Shown: positions 17,449-25,319 of the stretch, piece by piece
Numbering within the stretch: position 1 is the first letter of the stretch
Layout of the letters: each line of letters begins with the position of its first letter
From: Bradyrhizobium oligotrophicum S58
Lineage (GTDB): Bacteria > Pseudomonadota > Alphaproteobacteria > Rhizobiales > Xanthobacteraceae
Length of the DNA stretch: 64,000 nucleotides
Assembly (NCBI RefSeq): GCF_000344805.1
Contig: NC_020453.1
Location: forward strand, 7,039,001 to 7,103,000
Reading direction: 5' to 3'
Position numbers and translations under genes: made by a program
Notes under the pieces: generated by a model
The model's database searches: none
What the model saw: the letters and a program-made list of their open reading frames with translations, nothing else
Told to the model about the DNA's origin: nothing

Positions 17449-18827
17449 GCAACACAATGATCTTCGCCCGCCGCTTTGCCTGCACGCTCGCTGTCGCCGC
17501 TGCTGCGCTCGCGCTCGCTCCGGCTGCAGACGCCGCCACCAAGATTCAGCGCCTGGTCTCGCCCGGCGGCATCGAAGCTTGGTTCGTGCAGGACGCCACC
17601 GTGCCCTTGATCGCGATGGAATACGCCTTCCAGGGCGGCGCCTCGCAGGACCCCATTGGCAAGCCCGGCGTCGGCAATCTCGTCGCCGATCTGCTCGACG
17701 AAGGCTCCGGTGATCTCGACTCCAAGACCTTCCATGAGCGGCTCGACCGCCGCGCCATCGAGCTCTCGTTCCAGGTCGCGCGCGACAATTTCCGCGGCTC
17801 GCTGCGCATGCTGCGCGACAACAAGGACGAGGCGTTCGAGCTGCTGCGGACCGCGCTGACCTCGCCGCATTTCGACAGCGCCGATGTCGAGCGCATCCGC
17901 TCCCAGGTGATCTCCGGCCTGCGCCGCGAGACCACCAATCCGAGCTCGCTGGCGGGACGCAAATTCCTCGAGCTCTCCTTCCCCAACCATCCCTATGGCC
18001 GGCCGGCCAACGGCACGCTGGAGAGCGTGCCGACGATCACCGTCGACGATCTCAAGGACTATGTCGGCCATGTGCTCGCCAAGGACACGCTGAAGGTCGC
18101 TGTCGTCGGCGACGTCGATCCGGCCACGCTCGGCAAGCTCCTGGACCAGACGTTCGGCAGCCTGCCGGCCAAGGCCACCTTGACGGCGGTGCCCGACGTC
18201 GTCGCGACCAAGCCGCCGCAGCGGGTGCTCGTGCCGCTCGACGTGCCGCAGACCGTGATCACCTTCGGCGGTCCCGGCATCCGCCGCCACGACCCGAACT
18301 TCATGGCGGCCTACGTCGTCAACCACATCCTCGGCGGCGGCGGTCTGTCGTCGCGGCTGTACAAGGAGGTGCGCGAGAAGCGCGGCCTGGCGTACTCGGT
18401 GTATGACGCGCTGCTGTGGATGGATCACTCGGCGCTGTTCATCGGCAACACGGCAACGCGCTTCGACCGCGCCGGCGAGACCATCGCGGCCGTCGAGGGC
18501 GAAATCCGCCGCATCGCCGACGAAGGCCCGACCCAGCAGGAGCTCGACGAGGCCAAGTCCTACATCAACGGCTCGCAGATGCTGGCGCTCGACACCTCCT
18601 CCAAGCTCGCGCAGGCGATGCTGCAATATCAGCTCGACAAGATGCCGATCGACTACATCGAGAAGCGCAGCGAGATCGTCAACGCAGTGACCCTGGACGA
18701 CGCCAAGAAAGCGGCCAGGCAGCTCTGGAGCCAGGGCCTGCTGACGGCCGTCGTCGGCCGCACGCCACAGGCCGCCGCCGAGCCGGCCCAGGCGCCGGCT
18801 ACGGCACCGATGACGAAGACGAACTGA
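17445..18827 (+). CDS. M16 family peptidase-like protein, non-catalytic partner
   Basis: A 460-aa M16 homologue with a signal peptide ('ALALAPAADA'). The position corresponding to HxxEH reads 'VGNLVADLLDEGS', so zinc ligands are lacking, while the C-terminal 'GLSSRLYKEVREKRGLAYSVY' substrate-binding (R/Y) motif is preserved. This is the classical partner arrangement of bacterial M16B proteins. GTG 17445 is chosen because it is preceded by GAGGAGAAG and overlaps the upstream stop as GTGA; ATG 17457 is an alternative. An 8-bp inverted repeat lies at 18828-18850, without a T-run. Confidence 0.92.
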   Translation: MSNTMIFARRFACTLAVAAAALALAPAADAATKIQRLVSPGGIEAWFVQDATVPLIAMEYAFQGGASQDPIGKPGVGNLVADLLDEGSGDLDSKTFHERLDRRAIELSFQVARDNFRGSLRMLRDNKDEAFELLRTALTSPHFDSADVERIRSQVISGLRRETTNPSSLAGRKFLELSFPNHPYGRPANGTLESVPTITVDDLKDYVGHVLAKDTLKVAVVGDVDPATLGKLLDQTFGSLPAKATLTAVPDVVATKPPQRVLVPLDVPQTVITFGGPGIRRHDPNFMAAYVVNHILGGGGLSSRLYKEVREKRGLAYSVYDALLWMDHSALFIGNTATRFDRAGETIAAVEGEIRRIADEGPTQQELDEAKSYINGSQMLALDTSSKLAQAMLQYQLDKMPIDYIEKRSEIVNAVTLDDAKKAARQLWSQGLLTAVVGRTPQAAAEPAQAPATAPMTKTN

Positions 18828-18894
18828 GCGAGGCGGCACGGTCGCCTCGCCGTGCCAGCCACGCGCCTCCTCCCTCCTTTCGGCGCCTCGTGGG

Positions 18895-19668
18895 CTAGAT
18901 GTCGCGCGACGTTTGTCTGCGCACATCATCCGCGAGCGGATGCAACCGTTCGGGCGACGCAGGGCCGACAAGGCTGAAGCCGAGCCCTTTGTCGGCCCAG
19001 GCGTAGCCGTTCAGCGTCCCATTCGTCTGGGGCGCCATCGGCATGTTCCGGTCCACGACCATGCGACGGGCAAGCATCACGAGGCGTGTGCCATGATCGT
19101 CGTCATACATGAACATCGCCGCCGGTCCGTGCGAGGTGGCAACCACGCGCCCGCCCATCAGGCGGAAGCCGGAGGCCGACAAATCAGGGATGGCGACCGC
19201 GCGGCCGAGGCGCTGCGTCGTCCAATCGATGAGCGCATCGCGGTCGGACGCCTTGATCTCGACGGGCCGCAGATGGTCGGGCGCGTAAACCGCGTAGCTT
19301 GCGCTTGCTTCCTCGGCGAGGGCAGCGATGCCTTCCGGCGACTGGATCACGCTGTGCAGTGACCATCCGCCGGCGCCGCCGACGCACAGCAGGACGGCCG
19401 CAGCCGCGGCGGCCATCCACCATGACACCCGGGCCGGACGCCGCTGACGCGCGATGATCCGGGTGAGATTGAGCTGCGGAGGAATGGGTTCGTCGGCGAT
19501 CGGACCATATCCCACCTTCAGAAGCTCGCGCTGACGGCGATAGGCTGCCACGCGCCTGGCAACATCGGGGTGAGCATCGAGATAGGCGGCGACTTCGTCC
19601 TTGCGCCGAACGTCGAGCGTCTGGTCGACGAATGCGTGAAGCTCTTCCTCAGTCATTGGCCGCGTCAT
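18895..19668 (-). CDS. Transmembrane anti-sigma factor
   Basis: A 257-aa protein: cytoplasmic helical domain (1-80, beginning 'MTEEELHAFVDQTLD', the typical anti-sigma start), a single membrane helix at about 83-103, and a periplasmic domain. The N-terminal domain lacks the CxxC of zinc-type anti-sigma factors. Its ATG overlaps the sigma factor stop (TAATG) and has a GAGGGTGA ribosome site. It should sequester the ECF sigma factor encoded directly upstream until an envelope signal arrives. Confidence 0.88.
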   Translation of the reverse strand: MTRPMTEEELHAFVDQTLDVRRKDEVAAYLDAHPDVARRVAAYRRQRELLKVGYGPIADEPIPPQLNLTRIIARQRRPARVSWWMAAAAAAVLLCVGGAGGWSLHSVIQSPEGIAALAEEASASYAVYAPDHLRPVEIKASDRDALIDWTTQRLGRAVAIPDLSASGFRLMGGRVVATSHGPAAMFMYDDDHGTRLVMLARRMVVDRNMPMAPQTNGTLNGYAWADKGLGFSLVGPASPERLHPLADDVRRQTSRDI

Positions 19669-20195
19669 TACTTCACCCTCCGCAGAAAAGGCTTCGGCGG
19701 CTGCTCTGCAACGGTACCATCCATCAACTCGACCAGCCGGTCGCGCGCCCGTGACAGGCGGGACATGACAGTGCCGACGGGAATGCCGAGAACGTCGGCG
19801 GCTTGCGCGTAGGAGAGATCCTCGACGACGACGAGAAGCAGGACCGAGCGCTGCTCCTCGGGCAGTTGATCGACACAGCGCAGCATCTGCCGGACCTCTA
19901 TCGTTCTGTCCTGGGTCGCCATATGGGACAGCTCGCCCCCCGGCGCCTCGTCAATCTCCACATGGACGGGACGTCGCTTCTGTCCGCGGAAGCGGTTGAC
20001 CGCCAGATTATGCAGGATCGAAAACATCCAGCTCCGCGGATCGCCGTCGAGACGGCGCTGATGCCACCGGCTGACTGCACGCTCGAGGCAGTCCTGCACC
20101 AGATCGTCCGCAGCGGAGCGATCCCGGACGAGAGCTCGGGCATAGCGGCGCAACGCCGGAATCAGTGGCTCGATCAGGCGCACCATGTCATTCAT
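19668..20195 (-). CDS. ECF sigma factor (RpoE family)
   Basis: A 175-aa extracytoplasmic-function sigma factor: region 2 with 'DLVQDCLERAVSRW' and 'PRSWMFSILHNLAVNRFR' (about residues 30-70), region 4 with 'LPEEQRSVLLLVVVEDLSYAQAADVLGIPVGTVMSRLSRARDRL' split over about 112-155. The gene is third in a minus-strand run after the DUF305 and beta-propeller genes, and is followed by its anti-sigma partner. A hairpin at 20222-20243 lies between the beta-propeller gene and this one and could modulate the expression ratio. Confidence 0.93.
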   Translation of the reverse strand: MNDMVRLIEPLIPALRRYARALVRDRSAADDLVQDCLERAVSRWHQRRLDGDPRSWMFSILHNLAVNRFRGQKRRPVHVEIDEAPGGELSHMATQDRTIEVRQMLRCVDQLPEEQRSVLLLVVVEDLSYAQAADVLGIPVGTVMSRLSRARDRLVELMDGTVAEQPPKPFLRRVK

Positions 20196-20221
20196 GGCCG
20201 ATCCCCTTCGGGAGGTCGCTG

Positions 20222-20243
20222 CCCGGCCGATGGCCCGGCCGGG
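20222..20243. other. Hairpin between beta-propeller and sigma genes
   Basis: Perfect 7-bp inverted repeat CCCGGCC / GGCCGGG with an 8-nt loop in the 62-bp gap. No T-run on the minus strand, so it is more likely an mRNA-stabilising or partial-attenuation structure than a full terminator. Confidence 0.4.
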
Positions 20244-20257
20244 TCAGACTGAGGTCG

Positions 20258-21709
20258 TTAGTGGCCTTGCACCTGGACGATCTTGCCGGGCTTGCCTGCC
20301 GCATTCTCGGCGATGACAAGATAGCGCCTCTCGTCCTTGACTTCGCTCTGCACGATCTGCCGGATCTGACCGGCGGCATTGACGATCGCCGACCCCGCCG
20401 GGTTGGTCATGAAGTTGGCGAGCGCCTGCAGCTCGCCATGGCCCTCGGGGGAGGGCGACAATGCCAGCATATATGGCTTCTTCGGCTCGAGACCCGTCAC
20501 CGAGGCTTGAAGAACCTGGATCAGGCCCTGGTCGAACAGCGAGACGCTGGTCGGAGCCTGCTCTGCCGCCTTGCCCGCCGCCGCCAAGGTCAGATGAGCC
20601 GCCTGCCCGGCGACACCGAGCGGCTGCAGGTTATCGGTGCCTGCCCCTTCCGGAACGGCATTCGGAACATAGGTGATCGCCTGCGGCGCCTGGCCAATCG
20701 GAATGTTCGCAATGACCTTGTTGGTCAGCGTGTCGATCGCGGCCAGCGCGTCGGCATTCTCCAGTCCGACATAGACGCGGGTGCCGTCGCCGGACGGCCA
20801 GACGCCATGCGGCAGATTGCCGACTGGGATCGTCGCGACCTGCTCGAAATTGTCGGTGCGGAACACCTTCACCACATTCAGGCCGCCGACAGTCACATAG
20901 GCGAACGAGCCGTTGCCGTTGACCGCGAAATTGACGTGGTTGGTGATCGGACCGGTATTCAGGGTCTTGATCAGGTTGAACGGCGGCTGCGCATCGAAGA
21001 CCTGCGTCTTGCCGATGTCCTTGAGCGTGAACCAGACCTGCTTGCCGTCGGCCGTCGCCGCGATGTTCGGGCAGAACGGGCTCTCCTGCTTCACGCGCGC
21101 GACGATCTGGTGATCGGCAACTGTGACAACATCGGTCTCTGGATTGAAGGACGAGCAGATGTAGCCGTACTTTCCGTCGGGCGAGAAGATCTGCATGCCG
21201 GGGCCGTTCGGCGTCCGGATGCGGGTCTTTTCCTCGAAGCTAGAGGCATTGAGCACCGAGACGTAGTCTTCGCCGCGGACCGTCACCCAGACTTCCTTGC
21301 CGTCCGGTGTGAAGAAGGCTTCGTGCGGCGAACGGCCAACATAGGTCGTGTGCTTGACGGCGTTGGTCGCCGTATCGATGAAGGTCACCGAGTTGGACCC
21401 GATCGAGACGATGGCGAGCGTCTTGTGGTCCGGCGAGAAGCCCATACCGTGGACGAGCACCTGCCCCCTGTAGAGCGGGCTGAAATTGACGGGCTGCGGA
21501 TCGCCCAGGCGGATCACGCCGAGAAGCCTGTTGTCGACGGGATCGGTGACCGACACCGTGTTCGAGAACTGCTCGGCCGCATAGACCCGGTCGCGATGGC
21601 TGACGGCGATGTCAGGGGACGCTGCCGCCGGAGCCTGCCCCGCCCAGGCCGATGAGCACGCCAGGATCGTGCTTGCCAGCAGACCTGCGGTCAACAAACT
21701 ACGCTTCAT
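20258..21709 (-). CDS. Secreted YVTN-type beta-propeller protein
   Basis: A 483-aa exported protein: signal peptide ending 'CSSAWA', followed by repeated beta-propeller blades of the YVTN/40-residue type, visible as recurrent 'VYVGLENADALAAIDTLT', 'TDVVTVADHQIV', 'NSVTFIDTATNAV' and 'PDGKEVWVTVRG' units. The C-terminal about 90 residues are a distinct non-repeat domain. Binding partner unknown. It lies 12 bp downstream of the DUF305 gene and is part of the ECF operon. Many such proteins in metal- or redox-related operons are periplasmic; that role here is inference. Confidence 0.88.
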   Translation of the reverse strand: MKRSLLTAGLLASTILACSSAWAGQAPAAASPDIAVSHRDRVYAAEQFSNTVSVTDPVDNRLLGVIRLGDPQPVNFSPLYRGQVLVHGMGFSPDHKTLAIVSIGSNSVTFIDTATNAVKHTTYVGRSPHEAFFTPDGKEVWVTVRGEDYVSVLNASSFEEKTRIRTPNGPGMQIFSPDGKYGYICSSFNPETDVVTVADHQIVARVKQESPFCPNIAATADGKQVWFTLKDIGKTQVFDAQPPFNLIKTLNTGPITNHVNFAVNGNGSFAYVTVGGLNVVKVFRTDNFEQVATIPVGNLPHGVWPSGDGTRVYVGLENADALAAIDTLTNKVIANIPIGQAPQAITYVPNAVPEGAGTDNLQPLGVAGQAAHLTLAAAGKAAEQAPTSVSLFDQGLIQVLQASVTGLEPKKPYMLALSPSPEGHGELQALANFMTNPAGSAIVNAAGQIRQIVQSEVKDERRYLVIAENAAGKPGKIVQVQGH

Positions 21710-21721
21710 CTGTTCATGCTC

Positions 21722-22246
21722 CTATTTCGTGGCGGCGGGTCGGGGCATCGTCATGCCGTCTTTCGACATGGACGAATGGTTGTGCATGGCTGCCGGCGCC
21801 GATGCAGGCGCGGGCGCCATTTGCGTTGGCGCGGCCGTTTGGGTGGGCAGGGGCTGGCCGAGCGCAAGGCGCATGGCGTTGATCTCCTGCTGCTGCTCGA
21901 CGACGATTTCCTGCGCAATGCGCCTGAGCTGCTCGTTCGTCCCGTAGCGGAGCTCGGCGAGCGCCATATCGATGGCGCCCTGATGATGGGGGATCATCAT
22001 CGCGGCAAAATCGACGTCGACGTCACCGGTGGGCTTGACGTCCATGCCCGCCATCATCTTGTCCATCGCCGCATTGTTCTCGGCGATAAACGGCGCCTCG
22101 GCCGCAATCGCGGCGTCTGCCGGCACCGGAGCTGCCTTGGCATCCGCATGGCCCGTCTGTGCCCGGCTGCACAGCGGGCTGACGGCAAAGCCGAGCGCGG
22201 CGGCCAGCGCGAGAGCGCTCGCGCGCGGCAGAAATGAAACAGACAT
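21722..22246 (-). CDS. Secreted DUF305 protein with Met/His-rich tail
   Basis: A 174-aa exported protein: signal peptide (about 1-29), DUF305 domain with the family signature 'MMIPHHQGAIDMALAEL' (about residues 84-100) and 'QEIVVEQQQEINAM', then a tail with 'MHNHSSMSKDGMTM', in which Met and His are alternated as in copper-binding proteins. DUF305 proteins are often found with copper resistance genes. First gene of the operon with the beta-propeller, ECF sigma and anti-sigma. The start has a TGGAG ribosome site. Copper binding is inferred. Confidence 0.9.
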   Translation of the reverse strand: MSVSFLPRASALALAAALGFAVSPLCSRAQTGHADAKAAPVPADAAIAAEAPFIAENNAAMDKMMAGMDVKPTGDVDVDFAAMMIPHHQGAIDMALAELRYGTNEQLRRIAQEIVVEQQQEINAMRLALGQPLPTQTAAPTQMAPAPASAPAAMHNHSSMSKDGMTMPRPAATK

Positions 22247-22286
22247 GCGGTCCAGCTCCAGATGCGAAAATGACGGTCATCGGGGT

Positions 22287-22312
22287 GGACGTGCGCGGAG
22301 AGGGGTTATTCC
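22287..22312 (-). promoter_or_regulatory. Candidate ECF-type promoter of the DUF305 operon
   Basis: On the minus strand GGAATAA (22306-22312) and CGTCC (22287-22291) are separated by 14 bp, about 40 bp upstream of the DUF305 start. GGAA...CGTC is the general form of ECF promoters, so the operon's own sigma factor may drive it. Confidence 0.35.
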
Positions 22313-22579
22313 ATCGCGCTCGCAAAATTTCGGCTTGGCACGACGATGTGGCCTCTCATCCTCCGCAAGACACGGTCGGTCGGCGAGCCATCTGCCTCGG
22401 CTTTTGGGCCAATCGCCCCGCTATTCACCGAGCAGGCCGCCCGCATCGCGGGCATAATACGTCGGTGCGTCGGCCGGCATGGCGGAGGGCCAACTCGAGT
22501 TCCAGGTCCGCAAACCCATCCATAACTTCTGATAAAAATAAACCGCTTGCGCATTTTCGGAAATCGTGATTGTATCCGC

Positions 22580-23040
22580 CCATCCCGCCTCACCGCAGAG
22601 GGGCGTTGCGCGCGATCGTCACGACACGCGAGGTGGGGATGCGATGGCCGCTGATGTGCCGCAGCGTGGGGGAACCTGCGCCGACGAACGGCATGTTGCG
22701 GACGTGAAGTCGCAGCGTCCTGATACCCCGACGCTGGTATCAACCTGGCGCAATGCCAACGCATTGCGCTGGGGATGGTGGCCAACAAGCCCGGCGCACC
22801 AGGGAGACTGCGTATAAGCGTGAAGACCGTCGCGCAGGGAATGCCGGATGATCGGCACCACCTGTGGTACCTGCCGCCTGCATTTTTTTCGCAGGCGGGC
22901 CATGGGTGAGGCCTTCACCCGGCATTCCCTGCGCCCTCTGCATTTCAAGAGGGACGAACGGATCGGACAGCTCGGGCGCAATGCGCCGCGAGACTGTACT
23001 GACATGTCCCCGACATGCCGCGTACCTCAAATTCCATCGG
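22580..23040. repeat. Structured dispersed repeat with multi-hairpin core
   Basis: The core 22832-22934 is bounded by perfect 16-bp arms (GCGCAGGGAATGCCGG and its complement) enclosing three further hairpins: CCAC-CT-GTGG (22859-22868), CCGCCTGC / GCAGGCGG (22874-22898, T-rich loop), and GGGTGA / TCACCC (22904-22920). The flanks (22580-22830 and 22935-23040) read like a family of several-hundred-bp repeats that I recall in Bradyrhizobium intergenic regions. The boundaries are approximate. Mobility and function unknown; no transposase inside. Confidence 0.55.
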
Positions 23041-23072
23041 CTGTTTGAACCGCGAATCCGCCTCACCTCCGC

Positions 23073-23225
23073 TGTCGTCCCGAACAAGCCGCGACGCGCA
23101 AAGCGCGGCGTGGCGCCGATCCGGGACCCATACGCCGTGCCGGCTGTGACGTGGAAGGTGTCAACGAGCAGCCGGCCACAAACCACTCCCCGGGGTTATG
23201 GATCCCGGCGTTCGCCGGGATGACA
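23073..23225. repeat. Composite palindromic repeat, copy 2
   Basis: Starts TGTCGTCCCG, continues through an imperfect GCGCAAAGCGC hairpin to GGGACCCATACGCCG, then about 65 nt later GGTTATGGATCCCGGCGTT followed by CGCCGGGATGACA. Same order and orientation of modules as at 14355-14480 and 29542-29700. Confidence 0.7.
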
Positions 23226-23336
23226 GTGGAGATTTTGGCATGCGTCCCGGGCCGACCGCCGATTGTTCGTCCCCGCGCGCGCCGGCTCTAAACCCGCTAT
23301 GGTGCACGCGAAAACATCGATTCCACCTGGTGCCCC

Positions 23337-23753
23337 ATGCTGCGGATTTCCCGCGACCTTGCCATCGACGAGAACGACATCGAGATCTCGTTCGTCCGCG
23401 CCTCCGGCCCCGGCGGCCAGAACGTCAACAAGCTGTCGACATCGGCGCAGCTGCGTTTCGACACCAGCCGCATCACGCTGCCCGAAGATGCGGCCGAGCG
23501 ACTGGCGCGGCTGGCCGGCCAGCGCATGACCAAGAACGGCGTCATCGTGATCCAGGCCGAGCGCTTCCGCACCCAGGAGCGCAACAAGGCCGATGCCATC
23601 GAGCGACTGACCACGCTGCTGCGCGAAGCCATGGTGCGGCCCAAGGCGCGGCGGCCGACCAAGCCGACCTTCGGCTCCAAGCAGCGACGGCTCGAAGGCA
23701 AGAAGCGCCGCGGCGACGTCAAGGCCGGCCGCGGCGGCCGCTTCGACGATTAG
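23337..23753 (+). CDS. arfB: Alternative ribosome-rescue factor ArfB (peptidyl-tRNA hydrolase)
   Basis: A 138-aa release-factor-like protein. The catalytic GGQ is at residues 26-28 in 'ASGPGGQNVNK', and the C-terminus is a basic tail ('RPTKPTFGSKQRRLEGKKRR') that in ArfB/YaeJ enters the empty mRNA channel of stalled ribosomes. It hydrolyses peptidyl-tRNA on non-stop complexes. Lacks the codon-recognition domains of RF1/RF2, as expected. Confidence 0.95.
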   Translation: MLRISRDLAIDENDIEISFVRASGPGGQNVNKLSTSAQLRFDTSRITLPEDAAERLARLAGQRMTKNGVIVIQAERFRTQERNKADAIERLTTLLREAMVRPKARRPTKPTFGSKQRRLEGKKRRGDVKAGRGGRFDD

Positions 23754-23881
23754 TCCGAAGCGCTGACATATCCAACGACGCGCGCCGCCATGCGCACGCT
23801 TTGTTCTCGCTGAAACAGCCCGCTACTACCACGCCCCATCCCCTGCGACCTACGCTCGGAAAAAATTGCGAGCGAGGATCG

Positions 23882-24289
23882 ATGTCGGGACGGCGTGCGG
23901 CGCAATATGCGCGTCTTGTTTGCGGGTCATTCGTCGGCGCGGTGCTGAGCACGGCGACCGCATCAGCGCAAATGGCGCTGCCCTCGCCGAAGCCGGCCGA
24001 CGGCGCGACCTTGTTCAAGCAGCAATGCGGTGTCTGCCATACGCTGAGCAGCAGCGAGCCGATGCGACAGGGGCCGCCGCTGTCGAAAGTCGTCGGCCGC
24101 CGCGCCGGTTCGGTCGACGGCTTCCGCTATTCGGCCGGCTTCGCCAAGGCCGACTTCACCTGGGACGAGGCCAGGCTCGACGCCTGGCTGACCAATCCGC
24201 AAGAGCTGATCCCCGGCGCCGTGATGGCCTATCGCCAGGCCAAGCCCGAATTGCGCGCCGCGATCATCAACTATCTGAAGGACAATTGA
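23882..24289 (+). CDS. Monohaem class I cytochrome c, exported
   Basis: A 135-aa periplasmic cytochrome: signal peptide to about residue 30 ('TATASA'), haem-binding CxxCH at 49-53 ('CGVCH'), and the distal Met in 'PGAVMAYR'. Resembles cytochrome c2/c550 types. First gene of a run with a glyoxalase (1 bp later), a Tat-exported small subunit and a GMC dehydrogenase, so it may accept electrons from that dehydrogenase; inference from context. ATG 23882 preceded by GCGAGGA. Confidence 0.92.
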   Translation: MSGRRAAQYARLVCGSFVGAVLSTATASAQMALPSPKPADGATLFKQQCGVCHTLSSSEPMRQGPPLSKVVGRRAGSVDGFRYSAGFAKADFTWDEARLDAWLTNPQELIPGAVMAYRQAKPELRAAIINYLKDN

Positions 24290-24290
24290 G

Positions 24291-24686
24291 ATGGCCAAGC
24301 CCGTACATTCCATGATCCGCGTGCTCGACGAGGCCAAGGCGCTCGACTTCTACAAGCGCGCCTTCGGGCTGGAGATCGCCGACAACCTTCGCTTCGACGG
24401 CTTTGCGCTGATCTATCTGCGCCATCCCTCCTCGCCGTTCGAGGTCGAGCTCACCGTCAACTACGATCGCAAGGAGCCGTATACGCTCGGCGACGGCTAC
24501 GGCCATCTCGCGGTCGTGGTCGACGATCTCGATGCCGAGCATGCCCGCTTCGAGCGCGAGAACCTGGCGCCCGGCCCGCTGCGCGACTTCAAGCACAATG
24601 GCGCGACGCTGGCGCGCTTCTTCTTCGTCAGCGATCCCGACGGCTACAAGATCGAGGTCATCCAGCGCGGCGGCCGCTTCGGCTAG
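24291..24686 (+). CDS. VOC/glyoxalase I family protein
   Basis: A 131-aa single vicinal-oxygen-chelate protein resembling lactoylglutathione lyase: paired beta-alpha-beta-beta-beta units with metal-ligand candidates His7 ('PVHSMIRV'), Glu in 'FEVELTVN', His in 'GYGHLAVVVDD' and Glu in 'YKIEVIQ'. All four classical glyoxalase I ligands are present, so methylglyoxal detoxification is likely, though other VOC functions cannot be excluded. It starts 1 bp after the cytochrome gene's stop. Confidence 0.87.
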   Translation: MAKPVHSMIRVLDEAKALDFYKRAFGLEIADNLRFDGFALIYLRHPSSPFEVELTVNYDRKEPYTLGDGYGHLAVVVDDLDAEHARFERENLAPGPLRDFKHNGATLARFFFVSDPDGYKIEVIQRGGRFG

Positions 24687-24734
24687 CCGCAGAACGACGC
24701 AAATACATAAACAAAAAACCCACGGAGGATACCC

Positions 24735-25283
24735 ATGAGAGAAGTCGATCGCCGCAACAAATACGACCGCCGCGTCTTTCTCAGGGGCGCGGCCGCGACC
24801 GTGCCGGCCGCAGCCGTCGCCTCCGCGACCGGACTCGGCGTCACCGACGCCTGGGCCGAGGATGCCAAGGCGCTGACGCCGGCGACCCTGAAGACGCTGG
24901 TGAAGGTCGCGCGCGACATCTATCCGCACGACTTCCTCGCCGACCGCTATTACATCACCGCGGTCATGCCGTGGGATGGCAAGGCCGCGGAGGACGCCGC
25001 GGTCAAGGCGATGATCAATGACGGGATCGCCCGGCTCGACCAGGATGCGCGCGACCGCCACAAGGTGCCGTATGCGCAGGTGCCGTGGGAGACCGACCGC
25101 GTCGCGCTGCTCCAGGGCATCGAGCAGACCACCTTCTTCAAGACCATCCGCGGCGACCTCGTGGTGTCGCTCTACAATCAGAAAGAGCTCTGGCCGAAGT
25201 TCGGCTACGAGGGCTCCTCCGCCGAGCATGGCGGCTACATCAACCGTGGCTTCTCCGACATCGACTGGCTGCCGAAAGCCTGA
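24735..25283 (+). CDS. Tat-exported small subunit of GMC dehydrogenase (gluconate 2-dehydrogenase subunit 3-like)
   Basis: A 182-aa protein with a twin-arginine signal ('YDRRVFLRGAAATV', cleavage about residue 41 after 'AWA'). The mature part contains 'LVKVARDIYPHDFLADRYY' typical of the gamma subunit of FAD-dependent sugar/gluconate dehydrogenases. These subunits carry the folded flavoprotein partner, which lacks its own signal, through the Tat system. The partner GMC gene starts 36 bp downstream. Strong GGAGGA ribosome site. Confidence 0.85.
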   Translation: MREVDRRNKYDRRVFLRGAAATVPAAAVASATGLGVTDAWAEDAKALTPATLKTLVKVARDIYPHDFLADRYYITAVMPWDGKAAEDAAVKAMINDGIARLDQDARDRHKVPYAQVPWETDRVALLQGIEQTTFFKTIRGDLVVSLYNQKELWPKFGYEGSSAEHGGYINRGFSDIDWLPKA

Positions 25284-25319
25284 CGCCGGCGAACAACAGA
25301 AAACACGGAGGACACCACC

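Larger units (their letters stand above)
22247..23336. other. Gene-free 1.1-kb region with repeats
   Basis: No ORF here has convincing codon bias, a ribosome site or recognisable product; several short overlapping frames on both strands are shadows of repeat DNA. Contents: the ECF promoter region next to DUF305, unassigned sequence to about 22570, the structured dispersed element at about 22580-23040, and composite repeat copy 2 at 23073-23225, ending just before arfB. Confidence 0.6.

Noticed and set aside
22234..23223. Several 60-160 codon frames on both strands in the 22.3-23.3 kb gap
   Set aside because: They lie in repeat DNA with hairpins, overlap one another, and lack ribosome sites or recognisable products.
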